NCBI GenBank assembly: GCA_026260175.1
Contig: JAKCWW010001125.1
Coordinates: 4,198 to 25,780 of the forward strand
Length of the DNA stretch: 21,583 nt
Direction: 5' to 3'
DNA from: Reticulitermes lucifugus
Lineage: Eukaryota; Arthropoda; Insecta; Blattodea; Rhinotermitidae
In this document: positions 1-9,990 of the stretch, piece after piece
How the letters are laid out: each line of letters begins with the position of its first letter
Position numbering within the stretch: position 1 is the stretch's first letter
Program-made: the position numbers and the translations under genes
The notes under the pieces: model-generated
The model's input: only the letters and a program-made list of their open reading frames with translations
Told to the model about the DNA's origin: nothing
Database searches by the model: none

Positions 1-288
1 TTCATACGACTGGTGTAACTTTCCGATTGATTACTGTTCATATGACTGGCGTAATTTTCCGATTGATGACTGTTCATATGACTGGCGTAACTTTCCGATT
101 GATGACTGTTCATATGACTGGTGTAACTTTCCGATTGATGACTGTTCATATGACTGGCGTAACTTTCCGATTGATTACTGTTCATATGACTGGTGTAACT
201 TTCCGATTGATTACTGTTCATATGACTGGCGTAACTTTCCGATTGATGACTGTTCATATGACTGGCGTAATATTCCGATTGATTAATG
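1..288. repeat. 36-bp minisatellite, eight copies, cut by the window edge
   Basis: Eight head-to-tail copies of a 36-bp unit start at 1, 37, 73, 109, 145, 181, 217 and 253. Each begins TTCATATGACTGG and ends GATTGATGACTG or a near variant. The first copy already starts at base 1, so the array very likely continues to the left. Copies differ at few sites: GGCGTA/GGTGTA, ACT/ATT and GATGACTG/GATTACTG. After 288 the match stops within about five bases. Since 36 is a multiple of three, the array reads open on the plus strand as a 12-residue repeat (MTVHMTGVTFRL) and runs on to a stop near 365. Base changes are a mix of silent and replacement, and no exon context is visible, so I treat it as non-coding. 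Confidence 0.95.
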
Positions 289-1063
289 TTCATGAGAGCC
301 TTCGAGAAATTCCTTTTTGCCAACTGAGAACGAGATCAGTTTATGGTATCTCGGAACAGATATAATAACAGATAAAATTATTGTTAAACCAGCATGATTA
401 AGCTAATGTAATGTATTTTGTAGCTCTACATTTTTGCTACCAGATATACATTGTTAAACTGTGATAGGTTGTAACAAAATAGTTATAATTACCTTTTCCT
501 CTTTTCAGTAAGTTTCTGACGTATTCACATTGAGTATGAAACGAAATAGACCACTAAAATAACCATGAAATTAGTTATCAGGGGAATAATCATACTTGTC
601 TCTTTTATTTACGTTCTGAATATGTATGAGAATAGGGCTTTGAAGCGCAACAATAAATTATAATATGTCATATGCCTATGGTCAAATGTTAACAGATGTT
701 TAAGTTACGCATTCCAAGACTAAGAAGCTGTAAGATGGAAGAAGGGCCAGAAAGACGTCATTGCCATTCGATGTCGAGGAACAAATATTTCCCTCCATTA
801 TTATCAACTCGAATAGGCCATATCTACAGCACACAATTACAGCACAAAATTGCAGCATCATTTTCTCTAACACGGCAAATCCATAAGGACGACTTCTATA
901 TCCTTATTGTAGTAAATTATGATTCATATCAGCTTTGACTCACCGAGACTTCTTTGTGATTTGGTAATTCAGATTACTTCTTGTTATTTCGGCTGTTTTC
1001 ACTTGTGTGCTTGACTTTATTGCCGACGACGGCTCTTGACAAACCTGGTGTGATGTAAGTGCT
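289..1063. other. No supported feature
   Basis: This is AT-rich sequence between the minisatellite and the first SINE. The longest open frame (696-938, 80 codons) has low-complexity composition and no family resemblance I recognise. No tandem repeat or tRNA-like boxes were seen. Confidence 0.5.
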
Positions 1064-1344
1064 CGGCCGTGCCATGGCTCAGGCGGTTAGTCGTCTGCCT
1101 CTCACCGCGGAGGCCCAGGTTCGATCCCGGGCGTCCATGTGGGATTTGTGGTGGACGAAGTGGCACTGGGACAGGTTCTTCTTCTAGTACTTCGGTTTTC
1201 CCCCGTGCAATTTCATTCCACCGGTGCTCCATTAAAATGGAGAATCATAAAAAACCACATAATCTTCATCGCAGGGTTGCACAGTAAGCCTCAAGGCTGC
1301 GGTGCGTCCGTAGCATCTGCTGTGGGGCCCTTAAATAAAAAAAA
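1064..1344 (+). mobile_element. tRNA-derived SINE, family 1, plus-strand copy
   Basis: This is a near complete short interspersed element. The head is tRNA-like: TGGCTCAGGCGG at 1075-1086 fits the RNA polymerase III A box, and GGTTCGATCCC at 1118-1128 fits the B box. The body has no coding potential. The 3' domain (about 1275-1330) contains AGCCTCAAGGCTGCGG, then GTAGCATCTGCTGTGGGGCC, and ends in an A-rich tail at 1333-1344. The same element occurs on the minus strand at 15587-15868 with head, body and tail aligned throughout, which defines both ends. Such elements are transcribed by polymerase III and copied by a partner LINE. No clean target-site duplication was found, so the copy is probably old. 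Open frames here on both strands are by-products of its higher GC content. Confidence 0.92.
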
Positions 1345-3356
1345 GTCATGTGCTTTAGTTACTCTCTTTTTTCGGTATGATGCGTTGTTATTTGTCTTTC
1401 AGTAGAACTTTATTTAGTAATGTAAAGGCCGTCTGTAAAGTGGCTTACAGTAGTTTGAACCACAGAGGAGACGCTCCTTACAGGAGCAGAGATTGCTGTT
1501 CTCACCATGGTGTTCACTGGCTCTGGGGACCACTAAAATTTTTCTCCAGTAGATGCTGACAAGAGACGGTTTCCATCAAACAAAACTGACCTGGATATGA
1601 AGCTAACCTCTCATCTCCATTTAGTTACATATGTGAAGTTTTTATCAGCAACATGAGGCTTTCAAGAGCAGTGCTCTGTAAAAGTCACGATAAATGCTTT
1701 TGCAATTGGATCACATTTTCTTACTATTTAATATTTTTGTTTATATCACCCTGCCATGACCCTGAAACGCAGCAGTACACTTTCGTACTAAAATATCGCT
1801 GTGGGACAAGGTAATTTTAAAAATGTCGCAAGTTGTTCTTCAAACGTGTGCCTGTAATTAAATTCTTAAAATAAACCTTCATGGGGACACGCGGGAACCG
1901 TAAGGAGATGTAAATATTAACTCACACGACAATAAACGGTGCTCTAATAGGAGTGTTCTATGAAATGTATAAATTTCTGTTAGTTTATGCATATCTTTCA
2001 CAATGTAATGCCTGACACTGGCCTAGAATTTCAACCGTATATCAGCTGAAAAATCGGATAATGACAGCGCCTAGGCCTGTAAGAATTTTGTGTACCTTGT
2101 AAACTCAGATTATGGAGATTGAATGGGGGTGGGAGAGGGAGAATACGGGGTGCTGCGCAGTAAATGTAAAAGCACATTGAAACTTTTGTTGCGAATGTAT
2201 CGTATTAGGGTCACATGCCAAGACATCTGACATACTTCTCTCCACCCTTGCTCTATAACATCTACAGTGGAGATCAAACTCACAGAATTTTTAGATCTGG
2301 TCTGTCGAAAATTTGTCGTTACCTATCGATTAGCTCCGCGAGATATGGAGTTCTTAGCGGGTGGCTTAAATAATTTGTACTGGCTCTTGAAACTGCCGCG
2401 TCTTCATGTGATTTATGACGTATTTAACAACAGTGTCAGTAGGTCAGAATAAACACCATTGAATGGTTGTATAGTTAGTGAATAGTAAATTGAAAGCAAG
2501 TGGAGGGAAATTGTAGTGACGTAGTTTGAAGTAGAGTCACAAAATTTGATTGCAGCGACTGAGGAAAAGCGAGACATCTCAATCAAAACAGCTCATACTC
2601 TAGCCGAGGGTAGAATTACAAAAGGCCCCAAACACTATGCAGGAACTGGAAGCATTCCCTTGGAGTTTCGTCTCCCTTCAAGCTTAATGGTGACACACAC
2701 TTCGTATCTGTAAAGAAACAGATGGCGGCCAGCAGACACAGCTTTCGATGGACAATCGATAGAAAGACAAATTGCTTATCTTGAGTTGGGTTTAAGGATG
2801 TCGGTTCACGACTCAAAGATATATTACAAAGTTTGTGTATAGATATTTACATATTGTTCCCCTAATATCGGGGCTCATTATTGATTTTACAAGCCAGTAA
2901 GGAAAGGAATTTGTCCCATAAAGTAACACGTTGTTAATGCCATCTCAAGCTGTACAATTAAAGTTCACAAGAAGAGAAATAAAGTTCCAAGAGAAGTATA
3001 ATCTGACCGAGCACATTGCTCTGGCATTAGGCCATCAGCACTACAGCGCAGTGCATGTTGTAAAATCATACACACTGGAATCATCTCGATCTGTGTAAAA
3101 AAAACCTAATAATTTCTGACACCAAAGCACAGAAGATATATTCCTTACAAAGCCGTCTATTTAAATATGAAGGACTGTCTCTTTTCAAGTAAATCGACTT
3201 AAAATGAAGTCAAATTGTGCAAATGCAACGCATGTGCCGTTTAACAAATTACGATGCGTTATGTGAATTAATTCATACGTAGAAACAAACTATGTGTGAT
3301 TATCTGCAAGTTAAAACCCCTTATTCTTTCCCATAGAAAGTTACTTGTTTCCACGT
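1345..3356. other. No supported feature
   Basis: This is about 2 kb of AT-rich DNA. Frames at 1377-1559, 2267-2452 and 2616-2816 (minus) are 60-66 codons long and show no recognisable domain. No tandem repeat, long inverted repeat or polymerase III boxes were found by eye. Decayed transposon sequence below my recognition limit is likely. Confidence 0.45.
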
Positions 3357-3368
3357 ACCTGAACATGT
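3357..3368. repeat. Left target-site duplication of the SINE at 3369-3648
   Basis: ACCTGAACATGT is repeated exactly at 3649-3660. The two copies bracket the SINE directly, as expected from target-primed insertion. Confidence 0.88.
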
Positions 3369-3648
3369 ACAAGGTAAAGGTAAAGCAATCCCATTACAGG
3401 CCTGGACATGCCCTTAGATTTCCAGGAGGTTGAGGATCCCAGATTTCTAGACAATCGGAACATGAAGATGGTAAGGTTGTCAGCCCTCCGCACCGGCCGC
3501 CTTTACCGCCCAGGAAATATTCGTGGTACTCAATTCTGTTAGAGGCTGAGTTGACCCCAGGGACATAGTGCGACCGAAAGGATTATGTCAATGAAAAATT
3601 CCAATGATAATATTGGAAATCGAACCCGCGATCTTCCGGCTCGTAGCC
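3369..3648 (-). mobile_element. 5'-truncated SINE, family 2, minus-strand copy
   Basis: Read on the minus strand, the element starts inside the tRNA-like head (GGCTACGAGCCGGAAG), just upstream of the B box GGGTTCGATTTCC (complement of 3615-3627). It therefore lacks the A box and is 5'-truncated. The middle contains CCTGGGGTCAACTCAGCCTC and GGTAAAGGCGGCCGG, matching the equivalent part of the SINE at 20134-20416 (CCTGGGGCCTACCCAGCCTC, GGTAAAGCGGCCGG). The element ends in a CTTTACCTTTACC tail at 3369-3384. Perfect 12-bp direct repeats on both sides fix its limits. Loss of the A box argues against a functional internal promoter. Confidence 0.9.
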
Positions 3649-3660
3649 ACCTGAACATGT
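3649..3660. repeat. Right target-site duplication of the SINE at 3369-3648
   Basis: ACCTGAACATGT is identical to 3357-3368. Confidence 0.88.
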
Positions 3661-4425
3661 GGCGAATCTTAAGTTTAAACCTTGGCGCTTAAAGTATGAG
3701 GGTATAACGTATACTGTTTTATTGCAACGGAGTTTAGACTTAGAAAAGAAGATGCAAGTGAGCAAAAGGGAAAATGCAAGGAAGAAAGATTTTATTCCCT
3801 TCTCATTTTAATGGGCATTTTTCGGTACAAAGTATTATTTCCAATAGACATGCGCTTAATAAATGCGATAACTTATAATTGTACGCCATAAAATGCCTTA
3901 GGTTTTCTGAGTGGAAGCAAGTCGAAGAGAAATTTTGTTCGAACCACATAGTTTAGCCTAGGCAAGGAATTGTGTAGTAAAATTATTCTAAACGAGGACA
4001 GACAAATGTATACCCAAAACATAATCGTAACTAAAATTTCCTAGAAAAATTTATAAGAAATTATAACAGAGGCCTTTTTCACATCTATTTGCAAAGCCAA
4101 AGGAAATTATTTTCCAAATCTAGTTATGCCTTGTTCTTTTCTTTTATTTTTTGAAACGTGTATCACATACAACACGGTTACAAATAAAATTTGTGTTATT
4201 ATTTTATGTAATTCTATACTTCGGAAACATGGTCTGTTTAAAATACAATTATAACTTTCCGAAGAGAAGATCTAGAAGATAAACATATCCTCTCACACGA
4301 AAAGTGGACGATAACACACCGAATATAGCTGCTGTATCTCAGATACCGTGGCGTTAAACTTCAGAACGATTAGCCAGTAATGAATTAAAAAGAATAGAGA
4401 AGGAAGCGACCATAGCCTAACTTGA
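3661..4425. other. No supported feature
   Basis: This is AT-rich sequence with short poly-T and poly-A runs only. The minus-strand frame at 3583-3765 overlaps the SINE head and is not a gene. Confidence 0.45.
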
Positions 4426-4429
4426 GGTT

Positions 4430-4560
4430 CTGTCCCGGAAGTTTTCTGAAACCCTGAAGGAAGCACAAAACAATTCTATCAAACTGGCGGCTCAGCCAAG
4501 GGATTTGATCCTGGGACATTCAGTATAAAAGCAGTCATTTTTGTGTTACGGTCGAATTCT
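4430..4560 (-). repeat. Possible decayed tRNA-derived SINE
   Basis: On the minus strand, GGATCAAATCCC (complement of 4500-4511) fits a polymerase III B box. It is followed by a stretch containing TTCAGGGTTTCAGAAAACTT that is richer in GC than its surroundings. No A box, tail or flanking duplication could be identified, so this may be chance. Confidence 0.28.
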
Positions 4561-6248
4561 TCTTCAATAACCCCTTTTTCAGAGAAATGTGTAGTGCTTC
4601 TTTTAAAGTAGACGTTAAAATTACAAATTTCCTAAAATTAAATGTTTGCTATAGTGTCTATTCCTGTCATCAAATTATGTTTACTCACTTTGTTAAGGAA
4701 CGCTTAAAAATCCCATAAGTAATATATGCTTAACAGATCTCTAGCTTTTGTAACATGCCTCGTGGTAGAACCTAAGTTCGCCATGAAATTAGGTACATTC
4801 TCTCACTATATTTCTTGATAACAAAGCCGTCTACGGAGACGTTAAAATTAAGTGTGAAACACATGAGGCCTATTGTCTTACGTGGCAAATTTCAAGAGCG
4901 TAACAGAATAGTTGTGTGTAATATTTGAGGCACTCCCTGCGAAAAGAAATCATTAAAATGCCCTCTGGCTTACAACTACGGCAATGATGGGATACAAACC
5001 TTCGTTTCGTGTACCTGTACTGTCTTCATCAGGGTGAACACACAGCAGTTGATAGCCTGTAATGAATTTAATGAGCAAACAGGGCTTATCACGAAGCTGT
5101 TTGAGTTTATAATGTATAACGTTGGGTTTATTAATGCCATAGAATTATTTCACCGCTATTACACAGCAGATTGCCTTCAGTCATTCAAATTTCGATTTGT
5201 TACACAAAGTAATGTGACAGAAATCCGCCCCTCTTCCGAAAAATTTTAGTGAACACTTTCACTACAAAATTTTTCGACATTCATTGAGTAATTTCTGAGA
5301 GTATTCATGTGAATATACGACTGGACAGACAAGCACGATTTATGCATCAAGCTTTTATTTCCATCAATTTCCTGCACTGAATACATAACAACGGGAGAAG
5401 GAAACCTGTGACTGTCAATCCGTCTGCATCCTCGAAAGTTTACGGCACTGTCGTATACCAGGCGAACGTTTCTGCTTTCATTTTTTTGCACAGTTGCTTT
5501 TCCGTTTTCCATCAGTGGACAATGAGTGGATGTCCTCTTCTACACCTTGAGGCTGTTCTCTCTACGAAACAAAAGACGGTTTGGGAGAGAATGTAAGTAG
5601 GTGAAGGATCCACGACGAAAGCCACCTAACAAGATATCCTGAAAATCTACTTTTGTTTTTAGTAGACACCAAAATGATTCAGTATGAGATATCACATACA
5701 CTGGGCCAGAAAGTTTGTACAGTTTTATATCGTTTCATATCTGCCAGAAGAACTTCCTCATTGCTGCTCCCTCTTTTCGTGAAGATTGCCTTGTGAATCT
5801 AATGCAACTCATGATGAAAAGAAATGGAATCATAACCAGTTTATGAAATCTTTTTCTTTTCACTTTAAAGGCTACTATTTTCAAACTCTGCGTCACAAAG
5901 GGGTGTAGTAAATAAACTAATGAGCCTACGAGCGGAATTTCATATTGCAAACGTAGACTTGCATCATATTAGCCGTGGCATTCTTCTCGAAGCCCTGAAA
6001 CAAACGGACACAAAGAAAAAATCAGGAGGCTGCTATAAAATCGTTTATCATAGGCGCACTATATATTAACTATGCTCATTCGTTGTAACAGATTTACTCG
6101 TTCCTTTTAGATTTTTCGCCCACCCTCCTGGGTTCTTCTTATAGAGTCAACGAGAGTAATTCGGAATATAAGCTGTTTTTCCTTTAACGATAAACCGAGT
6201 GTGAAGTAAATGTTGGGCCTGCCGCAATTACAGTAGCTATTTTTCGAA
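4561..6248. other. No supported feature
   Basis: This is about 1.7 kb of AT-rich DNA. Frames at 5034-5249, 5246-5512 (minus), 5408-5596 and 5735-5950 (minus) are all under 90 codons, overlap one another and show no domain I recognise. Confidence 0.45.
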
Positions 6249-6319
6249 AGATTAGAGCTATACCTCTACTCCTCCTCTGGGCTTTCATGGCCTGTTCTAG
6301 GGTGAACTTTACCTTTACC
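6249..6319 (+). mobile_element. 3' end fragment of SINE family 2
   Basis: This matches about 71 bp of the 3' end of the SINE at 20134-20416. Shared blocks are CTATACCTCTACTCC, TTCATGGCCTGTTCTAGGG and TGAACTTTACCTTTACC. The head and body are absent, so it is a severely truncated copy or is cut on the left. It abuts repeat B directly on the right. Confidence 0.85.
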
Positions 6320-6322
6320 CGG

Positions 6323-6493
6323 GTGGTGATTCAGCCGAGCAGAGTAGGTACCGGGTGCGCGGATGGTTTCCGGATATTGGCCAGGCCACCCATTGTTATT
6401 TCCCCCTTTTCTTGTAATTGGTCCGGGCCATTGCGGTTTTACCTGCACTGGCAAATTCCTCGCTTCTTGCCGAGATGGTTTTCCGGGCCAGTT
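6323..6493. repeat. Repeat B, copy 1 (about 171 bp, GC-rich)
   Basis: Direct-orientation partner of 7992-8163. Shared blocks are GTGGTGA, TCAGCCGAGC, ACCCATTGTTATTTCCCCC, GGCAAATTCCTCGCT and CCGAGATGGTTTTCCGGGCC. By eye roughly four in five positions agree. Similarity ends abruptly on both sides. Both copies leave open frames, but the preserved residues fall in different frames, so I do not consider it coding. It could be part of the long terminal repeat of the adjacent gypsy remnant, since the copies lie on either side of that remnant, or an independent repeat. Confidence 0.85.
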
Positions 6494-6605
6494 GGTGAGA
6501 AGCGCTGCTACCGAGTGCACGGTGCGACTTGGACGTCATCAGCGGGGCCATCTTGGCGATAGCGTGAGTATTTGCCGGTTTTTGTTTTCATTTTTTGGGG
6601 GGGGG

Positions 6606-7035
6606 TGTTTACCGAACCCTGCCCCGAACTGGATCCCCCTTCCCCGGAAGAGGTAGATAGTTAAGTACGAGTTAGCAGTTAGAAATAAATTGTGTTGAAT
6701 CCTTAGTCTAGATCACTACTAGTTACAATAAGGCCATTACACACCTTTTTTCGTTTCGTTTCTGTTATGAGAGGTAGTAAATAGATTCTAACGTACGTGC
6801 ACCCAATTCGTCCTTAGTTTTATCTCTGTATTTTAAGGGCCCAATTGGTTGATATTTTTATCCATATATTTGTTTTATTTTGATATTGCTTATATTAAAT
6901 TTATGTTAGTCAGATCTAGGCGTCTTACTTAGATAGGGATCCCTCTCCCAGGAACCCCCATCCTACTCTGCCTGCCAACGCGTATCGTGGTCCCGCGGAG
7001 GTTACGGTAGCGGTAACCTTGGCGGAGCCATAACA
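6606..7035 (+). mobile_element. Probable gypsy-type long terminal repeat (limits inferred)
   Basis: The right limit is the better one: the sequence ends CATAACA at 7035 and is followed after two bases by a primer-binding-site-like sequence. The left limit is a guess at TGTTTACC (6606), which gives a TG...CA element of about 430 bp. An AATAAA signal at 6683-6688 would suit an LTR. No second copy of this LTR exists in the window, so its limits cannot be checked internally. If repeat B belongs to it, the LTR starts near 6323 instead. Confidence 0.38.
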
Positions 7036-7037
7036 AT

Positions 7038-7055
7038 TGGTGACAGCCGATGCTG
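7038..7055 (+). other. Probable retrotransposon primer-binding site
   Basis: TGGTGACAGCCGATGCTG begins with TGG, the complement of a tRNA CCA end, two bases after a CA-terminated putative LTR. TGGTGAC/TGGTGTC-type starts are usual for Ty3/gypsy elements. The priming tRNA was not identified. Confidence 0.42.
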
Positions 7056-7230
7056 GATATTAAATTCCGCACAGAATTTTCGGACTCGCGTGCTTGGAAA
7101 ATTCTGTTGGGGGAATAAACTTTATGTTGCGATTACAGTGAATAACAATGTAATCGTTGGCAAGCCTGTAGTTATGTAATATAGTAGAGAATGACTGTGA
7201 CGACTTTGTAAGTTATGCGTTAATGGCTCA

Positions 7231-7350
7231 CCGCGCGGTGCCCACTCTATCACCAGACATAGCCCCTTCTACTTATTGTATGGTCGGGAGATGCGCCTCC
7301 CTACAGAAGACGATTTGACAACCGAGAAATTTGTAAAGACGGACTGTGGT
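7231..7350 (+). pseudogene. Ty3/gypsy integrase C-terminal fragment
   Basis: The frame reads about HSPFYLLYGREMRLP then TEDDL (from 7258 on). This fits the stretch after the catalytic core of gypsy integrases (consensus near TGxSPFxLLYGRExRLP), which follows the last catalytic glutamate. A full integrase is several hundred residues and a gypsy pol over 1000. Only about 40 residues remain, with no protease, reverse transcriptase or RNase H visible. The fragment lies about 200 bp downstream of the putative LTR and primer site on the same strand, so most of gag-pol has been deleted. The frame drifts into unrelated sequence after about 7350 and stops at 7458. Confidence 0.8.
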
Positions 7351-7876
7351 AGCAACCGAAAGCATGTATATATATTTGCATGTGCAAGTTGTTGGTTTTA
7401 TAGTATGAATTTTATCACCTTGCACTGTTTGAACAACGTTAAATTATTGAGAGTTTAGTTACCGTTGCGCTGGAAACTTCCACTAATACACAACTAATGG
7501 GAAAATCTTTAATCCAGTGCAATGTCAATTATGTTCAACGGTCCTTCGCTAGACTGCGCTCTCTTGTATGGTTTTGATGTTCGCTTATGCTTGCTTGTGC
7601 GATATACTTGTGCATGCGGTTTCAACTGTGATGAGATAGGAAGAATAGGAATTTTATAACGTTGGTGTGTTTGCTTTGCCGTGTTTAATTACCTCGAAAC
7701 CCGTAATAATTACATAAAATTACACTGTACACAAAAGTACTTTTTTTTATGTTCAACATTTGTTCGAAACACCTTCAGCCCACATATACGTAAGTGTATA
7801 TAAAACTTGTATGTAAAAACTATGACCGAGAAGCGCGCAGAAAAGCCTGTATGTTTTATTGTACGTTATTCGTAAC
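7351..7876. other. No supported feature
   Basis: This is AT-rich sequence between the integrase fragment and the direct repeat at 7877. It may include decayed 3' parts of the gypsy element. No second LTR was recognised. Confidence 0.4.
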
Positions 7877-7939
7877 TTTTGTCCGATTTTAACTAATTTT
7901 AATATTGCTTGTGTAGCTCAAGACTGAGGAAATTAATGC
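7877..7939. repeat. 63-bp direct repeat, left copy
   Basis: This begins TTTTGTCCGATTTTAAC and ends GAGGAAATTAATGC. It recurs at 8162-8224 with about ten differences, offset by 285 bp. Weak similarity may continue past the right end. Confidence 0.85.
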
Positions 7940-7991
7940 CCACAGTTTTACTTGCTGCATATGTAGTTGCTATTTTTTGGCGGATCGCGTT

Positions 7992-8163
7992 GTGGTGAGT
8001 CAGCCGAGCGGGGCAGTTACCGGGTGGGCGTGTGGTGTCGGGATCTGGACCCGACCACCCATTGTTATTTCCCCCTTTCCTTGTACATTGCCCTGGGCGA
8101 TTGGGGTTTCACCTGCGCTGGCAAATTCCTCGCTCTCTTGCCGAGATGGTTTTCCGGGCCATT
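7992..8163. repeat. Repeat B, copy 2 (about 172 bp)
   Basis: Same orientation as 6323-6493. It begins GTGGTGAGTCAGCCGAGC and ends GGTTTTCCGGGCC, directly against the right copy of the 63-bp direct repeat. It lies inside the interval bracketed by the two 63-bp repeats. Confidence 0.85.
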
Positions 8164-8224
8164 TTGTCCGATTTTAACAAATTGTAATATTGGTTGCGTA
8201 ACTCAAGAATGAGGAAATTAATGC
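8162..8224. repeat. 63-bp direct repeat, right copy
   Basis: This copy of 7877-7939 shows TTTTGTCCGATTTTAAC then CTCAAGAATGAGG. Together they make a unit of 285 bp of which only the first part is present twice. Confidence 0.85.
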
Positions 8225-9623
8225 TTGTTTGTTACATGCGGAAAGGCAGACACAAGGACTTAGTTGCAACTTGTAGCAAGAACGACACTTTAGACGAAAA
8301 CTCTTTCTGGAGGACATTACGTTCTTCCCATCCGTTAGCAATTACATTTGCAGAAAGAGTTCATAATTTTAAAAGCATTTAGTAGTTTGTAAGGTTGCTT
8401 TTGTTAATGTTCAGTTTCACGTAGCTTTTTAAGGATCAGTTTGTAGGGCCCAAACCTTAGACTCTTTCGTGACGATGATATGATAGTATCGCATATTAAA
8501 AATCGTACTTAAGTTCGCAAATGAATTTGAGCACATTTGATTCATAAATATATGTCTCTAAAATTCAGGAACTCTTACATACATTTTTAAGGGTGGTATG
8601 AAATGGAGTTATAATAACTAGAGCAGGATATGTCTCGCTTTTGCATTATTCTCTACAACTGCAATGCCTCTCCCAGTATTTCTCTTCTTCTTTCCCGACC
8701 AGTTAGACACGCACGAACGTCACATAATGTACTGGGCTGAAGAGTGGTCAAACATTACATCTTCTTTCCTCTGTCTTCTAACAACATCCGTGGCCTTCTG
8801 ACAGCCAGCACGACCGCCCCTTTCACAAACATAATTTCCTATTGCCCGTCGCCCCTTTCAAATGCCGTGTATAACGAAAGACGAGATAAAGCAAATGCTG
8901 TATATTGACGAAGCATACAATTTAAAATTAGACTTCTTGCATGGCTTCTTTATAATATTGTTTCTTATTTATTCATCGAATGGATTCTTCTTTATGTATT
9001 TCTGTTGTGTTTTCTACTGCATTTGTGAGTATATCCCTGAAATATACGACTGTCATAATCTTATGCAGATTCATCTTATATAAATATCATTTTAACAGAA
9101 AAAGACAATATCTTATTTAACGGTCATGTAAGGTGAAGAATTTCAGTACCAGGGAAATAAGTTTCTTTTTTCGTTGAACATAATTTAACGTAATTTATAT
9201 CTTATTATGTGCATTTGTTGGTGAATAGGACTGAAAATATTTTATGGTACTACTTTCACCATACTAATCCAGTAACATCAAAATTCACATAGACTTATTT
9301 ACACACAGTTTTCTGCTTTATTCTGTATTATTGGAAAACCTTTGTAAAATGTTATAAATTTTTCTTTGTTTTGATTTCAGGCTTCCGTCGCGATGTTGAT
9401 GAGATATTACGCGGCATCTTGTGATGATTGTTTACCGACGCTGCGTGGTATCCCAAAAGAGCGCAGATATCAGTTTTTCTTTGGTTTTATAATATGTAGA
9501 AGGAATTATGGTTTATTCCCTTATGGATATGAGACTTAAGTAGTGTTGCGCTTTGTATTAAGTGCAAAATGTGAAATGTATTTTACAGTCGTCTATCGCG
9601 TTTTAAATATTTTGGAAACACGG
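8225..9623. other. No supported feature
   Basis: This is strongly AT-rich. Frames at 8194-8382 and 8862-9083 are short and composed mostly of residues expected from AT-rich DNA. No repeat structure was noticed. Confidence 0.45.
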
Positions 9624-9990
9624 TACCTGCTTGTGTTGGATGAACGAAGCATTTGACTGTGATACACAAGTTACCTGCTTGTGTTGGATGAACGAAGCAT
9701 TTGACTGTGATACACAAGTTACCTGCTTGTGCTGGATGAACGAAGCATTTGACTGTGATACACAAGTTACCTGCTTGTGCTGGATGAACGAAACATTTGA
9801 CTGTGATGCGTTACCTGCTTGTGCTGGATGAACGAAGCATTTGACTGTGATACACACGTTACCTGCTTGTGCTGGATGAACGAAACATTTGACTGTGATA
9901 GACAAGTTACCTGCTTGTGCTGGATGAACGAAACATTTGACTGTGATAAGTTACCTGCTTGTACTGGATGAACGAAGCATTTGACTGTGT
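9624..9990. repeat. 48-bp minisatellite with 44-bp variants, eight copies
   Basis: Units start TACCTGCTTGTG at 9624, 9672, 9720, 9768, 9812, 9860, 9908 and 9952, giving lengths of 48, 48, 48, 44, 48, 48, 44 and a partial last unit. The core is GGATGAACGAAGCATTTGAC then TGTGATACACAAGT. The two 44-bp units lack four bases of the ACAC stretch near the unit end. A G-to-A change (CGAAACATTTG) marks units 4, 6 and 7. The array reads open in several frames on both strands because 48 is a multiple of three, but the 44-bp units shift the frame, so it is not coding. Confidence 0.96.

Noticed and set aside
1064..1135. Functional tRNA gene
   Set aside because: A and B boxes are present but the cloverleaf stems are not formed and the same head starts another dispersed copy, so it is a SINE head.
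1017..1287. Overlapping plus and minus frames rich in R, P and G
   Set aside because: They are products of the GC-rich SINE body. The minus copy at 15564-15891 gives the same kind of frames.
6597..6605. Run of nine G as a G-quadruplex signal
   Set aside because: A single run without three partner runs close by; not enough for a quadruplex call.
6287..6656. Protein frames shared between the two copies of repeat B
   Set aside because: Frames preserved in one copy are not the ones preserved in the other. Conservation is at DNA level only.
9624..9990. CRISPR array
   Set aside because: Units are contiguous without unique spacers and the setting is eukaryotic. It is a minisatellite.
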